Source: Marinobacter panjinensis
Lineage (GTDB): Bacteria; Pseudomonadota; Gammaproteobacteria; Pseudomonadales; Oleiphilaceae
Direction of reading: 5' to 3'
Length of the DNA: 64,000 nucleotides
NCBI RefSeq assembly: GCF_005298175.1
Contig: NZ_SZYH01000001.1
Location: forward strand, 2,418,001-2,482,000
Part shown: in pieces, positions 53,033 to 61,039 of the stretch
Numbering within the stretch: position 1 is the stretch's first letter
Layout: each line of letters begins with the position of its first letter
Position numbers and translations under genes: made by a program
The notes under the pieces: model-generated
What the model was told of the DNA's origin: nothing
Database searches by the model: none
What the model saw: only the letters and a program-made list of their open reading frames with translations

Positions 53033-54237
53033 TCAAACGCATCCCCGTTTCGGCCCTCAGGGTTGGCATGTACATCACCGACCTGAACAACGACTGGATT
53101 CCTCACAATACCCAGCGTCGCCGGGGCGTGATCAAAAAAGAGGAAACCATCGAGACAATACGTCGGCTGGGTGTGGACTACGTGTATATCGATGTCTCAA
53201 AAGGCCTGGATGCCCAGGATTCGGAACCGGCCCATGAAGTTGACCGCCGCAATGAGATCGCCCTTCAGAGGGCAGGAGAACTGAGCCCCGGCGTATACAA
53301 GCGGGTCTCCGCAGGCGAGGAAATGGCGTTTGCCCAGCAGGTGCACAGCCACGCCCAGGGCCTGGTAGGCAACCTGATGAACAATGTGAAGATTGGTGGA
53401 GCCATCGACATAGCCCCCATTCATCAGTTAGCCGACGAGCTCCAGAGCTCCATTTTCCGCAACGCCAATGCCCTCAGTTGCCTGGGCCGCATCCGTGCAA
53501 AGGACAATTATCTGCTGGAGCACTCCGTCAATCTGAGTGTGCTGATGTCCCTGTTCGGCAACTACCGCAAACTTCCGGCAGATGCGCTGCACCAGACCAT
53601 TGTCGGCGCCCTGCTACATGACATTGGCAAGATACTCACCCCGGACGAAATTCTTCACAAACCGGGCCGGCTGACCCCGGAAGAATTCGAGGTTATGAAA
53701 GCCCACGCCCGACACTCCCGGGATATCCTTACAGCTACCGAAGGAATCGGCAAACTGGCCATCATGACGGCAGCTGAGCACCACGAGCGGCTCGATGGAA
53801 GCGGCTACCCGGAAGGACTCAAAGGGGATGAAATTTCAGAATACGGGCGCATGGTGGCCATCACCGATGTCTACGACGCCATCACCTCGGACCGTGTCTA
53901 CCACAAGGGCATGACGCCAACCCAGGGCCTCAAGAAGCTGCTGGAGTGGAGCAACGGACACCTGGACCCGGCCCTGGTGAAAGAATTCATCCGTTGTGTG
54001 GGCCTCTACCCCATTGGCTCTCTGGTACTCCTGGAAAGCGGGCGCCTCGGAGTTGTTGTGGAAACCAATGATGACGACCAACGGCTGCCGGTGGTCCGGG
54101 TGATGTATAACACCCGCTTCCGCTTGCCGATTACCATTGAGAGCATAGATCTGGCAAAGCCCGGCAACCAGGACCGTATTGTGCGATCCGTCGATCCGGA
54201 AGATTACAAGATCGATGTGCGGAAGTTTCTTACCTGA
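53029..54237 (+). CDS. HD-GYP domain c-di-GMP phosphodiesterase
   Basis: 402 residues: N-terminal DUF3391 (RIPVSALRVGMYITDLNNDW), then an HD-GYP domain with YLLEHSVNLSVL, LLHDIGKILTP, HARHSRDIL and HHERLDGSGYPEGLKGDEIS, so both the HD residues and the GYP loop are intact and c-di-GMP hydrolysis is expected. The C-terminal part continues with a beta-rich region (GSLVLLESGRLGVVVETN). The 4-bp overlap with tatD means shared expression. Confidence 0.93.
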   Translation: MIKRIPVSALRVGMYITDLNNDWIPHNTQRRRGVIKKEETIETIRRLGVDYVYIDVSKGLDAQDSEPAHEVDRRNEIALQRAGELSPGVYKRVSAGEEMAFAQQVHSHAQGLVGNLMNNVKIGGAIDIAPIHQLADELQSSIFRNANALSCLGRIRAKDNYLLEHSVNLSVLMSLFGNYRKLPADALHQTIVGALLHDIGKILTPDEILHKPGRLTPEEFEVMKAHARHSRDILTATEGIGKLAIMTAAEHHERLDGSGYPEGLKGDEISEYGRMVAITDVYDAITSDRVYHKGMTPTQGLKKLLEWSNGHLDPALVKEFIRCVGLYPIGSLVLLESGRLGVVVETNDDDQRLPVVRVMYNTRFRLPITIESIDLAKPGNQDRIVRSVDPEDYKIDVRKFLT

Positions 54238-54308
54238 CGAGCGCCTTGCCTGAACCTGGGCTCTGCTAAGCTTGCAGTAACTCCACTTCGAGACTCATAC
54301 ACCAGGAA

Positions 54309-55925
54309 ATGATAGCGACCCTTTTCCAGATTCTGGGCGGCCTTGCCCTCTTCCTGCTGGCCATGGAAATGATGACCAACGGTCTCAAAAATGCTGCAGG
54401 GCACCATCTTCGCCACATGCTGGGGCATTGGACCAAAACCCCGCTACGCGGCCTCGCGGCTGGCTTTCTGATCACCGGGCTGGTCCAGTCATCCGGTGCG
54501 GTAACCGTGGCCACCATTGGTTTTGTAAACGCAGGTCTGCTGAACCTCAGTCAGTCCCTGGGGGTTATTTTTGGTTCCAATATCGGGACTACCATGACCG
54601 CCTGGCTTGTCAGTCTGGTAGGATTCGGCTTCAACATCGAAGCCATTGCTCTTCCGATTCTCGCCGCAGGTGTGGGGTTAAAACTGGTCTCAAATAATCC
54701 ACGCAGTCAGTCCCTCGGCGAAGCTCTGGCCGGATTCGCCCTGTTTTTCCTTGGCCTGTCTATCCTCAAGTCCTCCCTGGAATCCTTCACCGGAGGGCTG
54801 GACAACAGCATCCTGCTGAAAAACGATTACGGTTTGCCCGCGTTCATGTTGATCGGCTTTCTGGCGACAGTCGTGACGCAGTCCTCGAGTGCTGCACTGG
54901 CCATCGTCCTGACTGCCGCAGCCGGTGGTCTGATACCCCTGAACAATGCCGCAGCAGCTGTTATTGGTGCAAACCTTGGTTCCACCTCAACGGCTGCCCT
55001 GTCAGCTCTGAAAGCAACAGCCAATGCCCGCCGCCTCGCCGTTGGGCATATATTGTTCAATGCGGTGACCGGTCTTATCGCGCTGCTCATTCTTCCGGTG
55101 ATGCTATGGACCGTCGCATTACTGGCAGACTGGTTATCGCTTGATGCCAATGTTGCGGTTTCCCTGGCGCTGTTCCACACCCTGTTCAATGTGCTTGGGG
55201 CCTTTATCATGCTGCCGTTTACCCCTGGCTTTGCCCGATTTCTGGGACGGCTGTTTCGCAGCAAGGAAGAGGATGTCGCTGAACCGCGGTTTCTGGATAA
55301 CACACTGATCACCACGCCAGAGCTGGCAGTGGGTGCGGTTGATCAGGAGATGAGACGTCTTATCGACCTCAACCGCGGGCTCCTGCGCGTATGCCTTGAT
55401 CGCGAGGATCTGAAGCCTGCACAAATACGTCCAAAAACAGATAGTTGCCTGAGCCTCAACCAGTCAATTACCGACTACATCTCCAGGCTCCGTGCGGAAA
55501 AAATGCATCCGGCCACGGTCGATGCCCTGACCCGGTCGATTCTTACCTGTCGCTACCTGGCCGAAGCCACTGGTCTGGCGCCCGCCCTGTTGCAGTTGAG
55601 AGAAGCCCGGAAATTGCCCCAACTGGCCTGCCTTTCCGGGCAACTTGAAGAGTATGTGGAATTGCTGAGAGTACTGGTGTCGGCAAAGAAAGCCGTACCG
55701 GTAACCTTTAACGATACCGAGAAGACGTATCACATGCTCAAATCATGCATGCTCGCCATGATTGTCAAAGGAGAGCTCTCGCCAATTGCCGGAGAGCGAA
55801 CCCTGGACACCCTGAGCTCGGTGCGGCGGCTCTGCGACCAGTGGTATAAATCACTGGCGTGGCAGCCAGCAACGGAGCAGCTCAACGGTGCTTCTCAGGC
55901 GGAGGAAGTGGTAAATCCGACGTAA
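54309..55925 (+). CDS. Na/Pi cotransporter family protein with PhoU-like domain
   Basis: 538 residues: an N-terminal transport part with two inverted repeats carrying the QSS motifs (LVQSSGAVTVATIGF; VTQSSSAALAIVLTA) and about eight helices (1-320), then a soluble helical C-terminal domain (340-525) that looks like a PhoU-type bundle. It moves phosphate with sodium, possibly as an exporter as in E. coli YjbB. It is co-directional with the HD-GYP gene (71-bp gap) and overlaps the convergent diguanylate cyclase by 31 bp. No PHO box was seen upstream. Confidence 0.88.
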   Translation: MIATLFQILGGLALFLLAMEMMTNGLKNAAGHHLRHMLGHWTKTPLRGLAAGFLITGLVQSSGAVTVATIGFVNAGLLNLSQSLGVIFGSNIGTTMTAWLVSLVGFGFNIEAIALPILAAGVGLKLVSNNPRSQSLGEALAGFALFFLGLSILKSSLESFTGGLDNSILLKNDYGLPAFMLIGFLATVVTQSSSAALAIVLTAAAGGLIPLNNAAAAVIGANLGSTSTAALSALKATANARRLAVGHILFNAVTGLIALLILPVMLWTVALLADWLSLDANVAVSLALFHTLFNVLGAFIMLPFTPGFARFLGRLFRSKEEDVAEPRFLDNTLITTPELAVGAVDQEMRRLIDLNRGLLRVCLDREDLKPAQIRPKTDSCLSLNQSITDYISRLRAEKMHPATVDALTRSILTCRYLAEATGLAPALLQLREARKLPQLACLSGQLEEYVELLRVLVSAKKAVPVTFNDTEKTYHMLKSCMLAMIVKGELSPIAGERTLDTLSSVRRLCDQWYKSLAWQPATEQLNGASQAEEVVNPT

Positions 55926-58174
55926 CGGTTACGGCCTTGATGCTTGGCCTGGTACATGGCCTGGTCCGCCTGACGCAGCAGCTGGTCACCATCCAGATCG
56001 TCGGCTTGCGGGAACAGGGTGTAGCCAATACTGGCCGACACTTCCACGCTGTGATTGGCCACCCAGGCCGGTTCAGCTACCCGGGCCAGCAGGCGTACCA
56101 GTAAACCCTCCAGTGCATCCGCCTGCTGGACGTTGATTACGATAGCCGCAAACTCGTCACCCCCCAGCCTGGCCAGGGTGTCTTCTTCCCGGAGCACGGC
56201 CCGCATCCGTGAGGCAATTTCAATCAGCAACTGATCGCCCGCCTCGTGACCGAACGCATCATTCACCGGCTTGAACTCGTCCAGATCAATGTACACCACA
56301 GCCAACTTGCCACCCTGGCGGCGGCTCAAGGCCATGGCTTGTTGCAGCCGATCCGAGAACAGGACCCGGTTCGGCAGCCCCGTCAGTGCGTCATAATGAG
56401 CCATGACCCGAAGCTTCTGCTCCTGTTCCTTGAGCCGGCTGATGTCGCTGAAAATACCCACAAAATGGGAAACCTCACCGTGATCCCCGCACACACTGCT
56501 GATGGTCATTGCCAGAACGAGGGGGTCGCCGTTGTAGTGTTTGCAGGAAAACTCACCCGTCCAGAAGCCCTGGGTTCGTGCGCTGGAAAAGACACCGCTG
56601 CCCTCTTCCAGCGGCAGCGGTGGCAAACGACCAATGGCCCGGCTCTGGGGCCTGCCGGTGATCTGCTGGTACGCGTCGTTCGCATCGATCACGATGCCAT
56701 GGCTATCGGTAATGAAAATCGCCTCCCGGGCATGATCGAAAACACTCGCCGCCAGGCGTTGGCGCTGTTCGGCCCGTTTCCGCCTTGTGATGTCGTACAG
56801 GGAACAGAGAATAACGGGCTCGATTTCATCGTCCCCCTGAACCGGTGCCAGGGTCATATCAACCCACACCTCGGATCGATCGGAGCGTAGCAACACCCAC
56901 TCACACTGCTCTACAAAACCACCTCTCACCCGAACCAGAATCTGCTCCAGCTTCTGCCATGAAATCTTGCCGTCGGGTTGCACTTCCGGTGAAAAGGCTT
57001 CAAGACTCTTGCCATGGAGTGACGCATTTGAGGCGTATCTGAGCAGGTCGACTGCGGCGCGATTGGTATTAACAAAGACGCCATCCCGGATCAGCAGCGC
57101 CGGTTGTGGCCAGTCACCAATCAGCCGCCTGAGCCGTTTCTGCTGAGCCGCCAACTGGCGTTTACTCCTGCCAAGCCAAAGGGAACTGCCAAACAGCAAC
57201 ATAACCAGAACGACAATGGTAAAGACCCAGACCCGATACTGGTGAAGGACATCCACCCAGGTCACCTGTGGCATCTGGTCGTAAGGCGGCACACGCAGTG
57301 TTCGGGCCAGGTATTCGACCGACTGGTAATCGGCAGCTGGTGAGAACCCGGTAATACCCGCCGCTATGGCAGCTTCATCTTCAGGCTCAATGGCAAACAG
57401 CGCCGATGCAACCCGGCGGACGTCTCGCTCATTAACATGGGGCAAAGCCACCAGTGGCCACTCGGGATAAAGCCGGCTGGACACGACATAGGGAAAGCCG
57501 GCCAGCGCCTGTCGGTTCACTACCTTTACCTGGGTAAGGATGGCAGGATCGGCCTGAGCCATCTCTTCCAGAATACTCGTGCGGATGAAGCCGACGTCCG
57601 AATCCCCCGACAGTACCGAGCGGACAACCCGGTCATGGGTATCCACAAAGCGGACCAGATTCATCCGGCGGATATCAATACCCGCTTCCAGCAGCTCGAG
57701 AACCTGGGCCTGGAATCCACCGAGAAAATGCACCCCTGGCGAGGCTATGCTTTTACCCCGGAGGTCTTCAAGGCTTTGGATATCCTCCCTCCCCGCCGTG
57801 GTAAAAATAACGCCACCCAGGCTAGCGGTGGAGTTATCGCCATTACGCCTGACCAGCGTTGCCAGCACACCGGTCAGGCTCCGCTCGCTGCGTATCAAGA
57901 GAAAATGGCTAGGGTTGGTAAGGAAGAAATCCAGCCGGTTGGCGGCAATGGCGCGGCTCATGTTCTCCTGACCGAGCACTTCAAGTTTCACGTGTACACC
58001 GATTTCATCGGAGAGGTAGCGCGCCAGAGGCTCGTACCGTTCACGGATAATGCTATCCGGGCGATAGGCAAATACGCCGAACGTCAATGCTTCGCGGGCA
58101 GGGGCAGCGGTGGCTGTCAGGCAGCCGGTGACAAAAAGAACGACCATTAAATAGGTATGCCCACGAGTGCTCAA
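55895..58174 (-). CDS. Membrane diguanylate cyclase with PhnD-like sensor, PAS and GGDEF domains
   Basis: 759 residues: signal segment, a periplasmic PhnD/SBP-like sensor (about 35-300: LTFGVFAYRPDSIIRERYEP, DFFLTNPSHFLLI), one transmembrane helix (near 325-345), two PAS-type domains (about 365-600) and a GGDEF domain with LARLGGDEFA; the RxxD inhibitory site (REED) stands 5 residues before it, so product inhibition is likely. The start is TTG 58174, with GGAGG 6 bases upstream, overlapping the preceding stop (TTGA). A frame from GTG 58207 exists but has no good site. Coupled to the solute-binding lipoprotein gene. Confidence 0.9.
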   Translation of the reverse strand: MSTRGHTYLMVVLFVTGCLTATAAPAREALTFGVFAYRPDSIIRERYEPLARYLSDEIGVHVKLEVLGQENMSRAIAANRLDFFLTNPSHFLLIRSERSLTGVLATLVRRNGDNSTASLGGVIFTTAGREDIQSLEDLRGKSIASPGVHFLGGFQAQVLELLEAGIDIRRMNLVRFVDTHDRVVRSVLSGDSDVGFIRTSILEEMAQADPAILTQVKVVNRQALAGFPYVVSSRLYPEWPLVALPHVNERDVRRVASALFAIEPEDEAAIAAGITGFSPAADYQSVEYLARTLRVPPYDQMPQVTWVDVLHQYRVWVFTIVVLVMLLFGSSLWLGRSKRQLAAQQKRLRRLIGDWPQPALLIRDGVFVNTNRAAVDLLRYASNASLHGKSLEAFSPEVQPDGKISWQKLEQILVRVRGGFVEQCEWVLLRSDRSEVWVDMTLAPVQGDDEIEPVILCSLYDITRRKRAEQRQRLAASVFDHAREAIFITDSHGIVIDANDAYQQITGRPQSRAIGRLPPLPLEEGSGVFSSARTQGFWTGEFSCKHYNGDPLVLAMTISSVCGDHGEVSHFVGIFSDISRLKEQEQKLRVMAHYDALTGLPNRVLFSDRLQQAMALSRRQGGKLAVVYIDLDEFKPVNDAFGHEAGDQLLIEIASRMRAVLREEDTLARLGGDEFAAIVINVQQADALEGLLVRLLARVAEPAWVANHSVEVSASIGYTLFPQADDLDGDQLLRQADQAMYQAKHQGRNRYVGFTTSSA

Positions 58175-59130
58175 GTATTCCTCCGGGGCAGGAAGGCCGA
58201 ATCGCACAGGTGCTGAAAATCGGGGGTGCTGGAAATCAGGCCCTCATTGACCATCAGGCGGGAAAGCGATCGCGCCATGGACTCCACCCGTCCCGATGCT
58301 GCCAGGTAGCGTTGGTTGGCGGCCAGGTCCGGTAGCATCACCGTGCCCAGAGCACTCTTCACGTTCTCTGGCAGAACTCCCTGACGGTTCGCAACCCGGT
58401 AAATGGCATCGTGCATGCTCCGGACAAGATGCCGAAGGCCGGCAAAATGAGCCGCAACCAGGTCACGAACCGCACCAGGATTTCTGTCCGCTGTGTCACG
58501 GGTCACCACGAGAACATCGAAAATGGTCTCCGGCATCTCGCTGCTGTCAAAGAGCCGGAATCCGCCCTCTCTCTCAAGCGCCGATACCGTGGGCTCGTAG
58601 CCGACAGAGGCATCGATCTCACCGCGTGACCAGGCTGCAGGATGCTGATTGACCGGCAGATCAACGGTGACAATATCGTCCCGCCCAAGACTGGCAACTT
58701 CAAGAATTTTCAGCAACAGGATGCCGGAGACCCCACTCAACTCAACGGCTACCCGCTGGCCCCGCAGATCCGCCAGCTCTTCAATAGGCGGACGGACAAC
58801 CAGAACATCCGCGCCTGCAGATACATCGGTGACGGCCACAACGACCAGCTCTGTGCCCTGCGACCAGACCCTGATGGTTTCATCGAGAGTTAACGCCGCG
58901 CCGCCCAGCTCACCGGACAGCAAACCGTCCATCGAGTCGCTGGCTGAGCTACCGGATCTGAGCACAACCGACTCAGGCATCCAGCCAAATTCCTCGGCCA
59001 GATAGATCGGTTCATAACCAATCCAGGGGTGAATTCCGAAAGCCAGGGGTCCGGATTTGCTGCAGCCGGCCAATCCGGCCATAGAGAGACCAGCGGCTAT
59101 CGAAAAACCAAGAAAGTCACGGCGTTGCAT
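58171..59130 (-). CDS. Solute-binding lipoprotein (NMT1/SsuA/TauA-like)
   Basis: 319 residues: Arg-Arg start (MQRRDFLGFSIAAGL), lipobox LAGC (Cys near 23) and a periplasmic binding fold (FGIHPWIGYEPIYLAEEFGW, LSGELGGAALTLDETIRVW, VSGILLLKILE). Close in type to receptors for sulfonates, nitrate or thiamine precursors, but no permease or ATPase is nearby; it is translationally coupled to a diguanylate cyclase that has its own binding domain. That suggests a sensing role (inference). The start is ATG 59130; the upstream in-frame TTG is less likely. Confidence 0.82.
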   Translation of the reverse strand: MQRRDFLGFSIAAGLSMAGLAGCSKSGPLAFGIHPWIGYEPIYLAEEFGWMPESVVLRSGSSASDSMDGLLSGELGGAALTLDETIRVWSQGTELVVVAVTDVSAGADVLVVRPPIEELADLRGQRVAVELSGVSGILLLKILEVASLGRDDIVTVDLPVNQHPAAWSRGEIDASVGYEPTVSALEREGGFRLFDSSEMPETIFDVLVVTRDTADRNPGAVRDLVAAHFAGLRHLVRSMHDAIYRVANRQGVLPENVKSALGTVMLPDLAANQRYLAASGRVESMARSLSRLMVNEGLISSTPDFQHLCDSAFLPRRNT

Positions 59131-59234
59131 CGGGTGTCCGCGCAAATTGGAGTTAATTAACTTTTGTCAATAAAGCCAGCTTACTGTGAGACAGTTTACC
59201 GGCACAACTCCAACGTGCATTGCACCGTGTCAAT

Positions 59235-60143
59235 TTATCCCAACGACAGAAACACCGCCATCAACACCGGTGACAGGAACGACAACAAAAAACCGGAAGC
59301 GATAGCGACCGGTACACAGGCCAGGCCGCCGCTGCTGCGGATCACAGGCAGGGTGAAATCCATGGCGGTAGCGCCGCCGTAGCCTATGGCCATGGACGGC
59401 CGGCTGGCGATCAGCAGCGGAATGATGGCCAGCGCTATGATTTCCCGCAAGACATCGTTCAGAAAGGCAACACCACCCCAGGCTGGACCCAGAGCATCGC
59501 CAATCACGATACCCGAGAGGGAATACCAACCAAAGCCGGATGCCAGGGCGAGCACATCGTGCCAGGGCAAGGCCAGCCAGGGAATCAGCGCAACCCCGGC
59601 CACCAGGGAGCTGAGTGTGAGGGAGAGGGCAATGCCCAGACCCTGACGATTCATCAGCAGCTTGCGCAGCGACAGACCCGCATTGCGTAGCTGGATTCCG
59701 ATCAGAAAAAGCAGCAACATCAATGCCCAGGTGGCCACCTGTTCGGCCATTGGCATATCCGGCAACAGATAAAAACCGGCAAACAGGCCGGCCATAACCG
59801 CCAGTAACGGCTTCAGACCGGCGAGAAACAGCCGTCGATAGCCAGGGCTGACAGTGCCATCCGGGCGTTCGACCGTCATCGGCTGCCAGCGGTGAAACAG
59901 CCATAAGCCCACCATGTTGGCCACCAGCAAGGCAACCACCAGGATCAGCACCTGAACGGCCATGCCGCCAAGCTGGGCACCCAGCCCTTCCATCTGGCCA
60001 AGGCCAAGGCCCAGCAGGGCCAGGATAAAATAGACCAGCCCCTCCACGCTGTAGTGAATCACCGTCATCAGGTGGCGATTCTGCAGTGACAGGGCAAATC
60101 CCAGAAAAAGCGGTGCCAGAATCAGCAATGCGCCGGTGAGCAT
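59235..60143 (-). CDS. lysO: Lysine exporter LysO (YbjE)
   Basis: Inner-membrane exporter of lysine and toxic analogues, 302 residues with about eight helices. Family motifs: LLLFLIGIQLRNAGLSLRKL, LASGFGWYSLSGIVI, VAFLNDVLREIIAL, GATAMDFTLPVIRSSGG, matching E. coli LysO closely. The start is ATG 60143 with GAGG 5 bases upstream; a longer frame is open to 60224 but not conserved. A 104-bp gap separates it from the lipoprotein gene. Confidence 0.9.
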   Translation of the reverse strand: MLTGALLILAPLFLGFALSLQNRHLMTVIHYSVEGLVYFILALLGLGLGQMEGLGAQLGGMAVQVLILVVALLVANMVGLWLFHRWQPMTVERPDGTVSPGYRRLFLAGLKPLLAVMAGLFAGFYLLPDMPMAEQVATWALMLLLFLIGIQLRNAGLSLRKLLMNRQGLGIALSLTLSSLVAGVALIPWLALPWHDVLALASGFGWYSLSGIVIGDALGPAWGGVAFLNDVLREIIALAIIPLLIASRPSMAIGYGGATAMDFTLPVIRSSGGLACVPVAIASGFLLSFLSPVLMAVFLSLG

Positions 60144-60174
60144 GGAATCCTCGGGTCGTTTGGGTGGACGGAGC

Positions 60175-60546
60175 TCAGCCGATGGGCTCGTACTGGTCCG
60201 GGTCAAAATGGAACTTGCCGGCACTGGCGTCTCGGTCGGTGCGTATGGTGCGCGCGAGCCGCTGCGCCATCACCGACCAGACCACGTAGTCCTGGGGCTG
60301 GGGCTGGTAGTGCTGCCCCATCAAGGCACCCGCAACACTGCGCAGCACCGATTCTGCCTGGGCAATTGAGCGGTAGGGGCCCTGGCAGCGGTGTTTCTCG
60401 GGCTGGCCGTCTACCGCGCCACTGAGTGCTACCAGCGCCCATATGTCATCGCCAACCGGCTTGATGAAAAGCTCTACCCGCCGCTGGTCCCGGATCATTA
60501 CCAGTGCCCGTAGCGGGCCACGACCGTGGAAATAATGCAGTTTCAC
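60175..60546 (-). CDS. Conserved hypothetical protein
   Basis: 123 residues, mixed alpha/beta composition with no signal peptide, transmembrane helix or motif I recognise (LHYFHGRGPLRALVMIRDQR at the start, DYVVWSVMAQRLARTIRTDR later). It lies between lysO (31 bp) and the DUF2288 gene (18 bp) in the same direction, so it is likely part of one transcription unit. Good coding character and close spacing support it as real. No function proposed. Confidence 0.65.
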   Translation of the reverse strand: MKLHYFHGRGPLRALVMIRDQRRVELFIKPVGDDIWALVALSGAVDGQPEKHRCQGPYRSIAQAESVLRSVAGALMGQHYQPQPQDYVVWSVMAQRLARTIRTDRDASAGKFHFDPDQYEPIG

Positions 60547-60564
60547 GACACAGCTCCGACCGGT

Positions 60565-60888
60565 TCAGTGCAGCACATGGCCGGACCTGTCCTGCACCAG
60601 AACCCAGGGCGCGATAACCACCGCCCAGAGCTCGGTGTTTTCATCGTACCAGTGCCGTGCAAGGTCCGGAGCAACGTCACCTACCTGTCCACCGTTCATC
60701 CATTGCTGGAAACGGGCGGTATTGTCAGCCGCCAGCTCGGCTGCCACATCCAGCAGGTCCAGTTCCGGGGAGACCTTCACCACGTGCCCACGGGCATAGT
60801 AAACCTGCAGATCGTGCCAGTTGATCCGGGAGGTTTCCAGGTTCAGTTTTGCCTTGATGTCATCGGGGGATCTGGGGGAAGAGGACAT
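60565..60888 (-). CDS. DUF2288 family protein
   Basis: 107 residues. The pattern ETSRINWHDLQVYYARGHVV, SPELDLLDVAAELAADNTA and ELWAVVIAPWVLVQ is that of DUF2288, a small cytosolic family of unknown function found in Pseudomonas and relatives. Complete and of normal length. It precedes the hypothetical gene and lysO in the same direction. Confidence 0.85.
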   Translation of the reverse strand: MSSSPRSPDDIKAKLNLETSRINWHDLQVYYARGHVVKVSPELDLLDVAAELAADNTARFQQWMNGGQVGDVAPDLARHWYDENTELWAVVIAPWVLVQDRSGHVLH

Positions 60889-60988
60889 GGTCAGCTCGCG
60901 GCAACTCCTGTTTTCATTTGGCTTTGAAACACGCTTTTGTAATGCTTCAGCTTACCTCAAAACCAGAGACGGAGCACCTGTTGCAGGG

Positions 60989-61012
60989 GTTCCGGCCCAC
61001 CGGGGCCGGAAC
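60989..61012. terminator. Hairpin downstream of acnA
   Basis: GTTCCGGCCC (60989-60998) and GGGCCGGAAC (61003-61012) form a perfect 10-bp stem with loop ACCG, 28 bp after the acnA stop. There is no T-run on the acnA side. Confidence 0.5.
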
Positions 61013-61039
61013 TCTTCCTGACCTGATCAGGCTGACTTC

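Noticed and set aside
54241..54308. PHO box before the Na/Pi cotransporter gene
   Set aside because: No pair of TGTCA-like 7-mers at 11-bp spacing was found in the gap.
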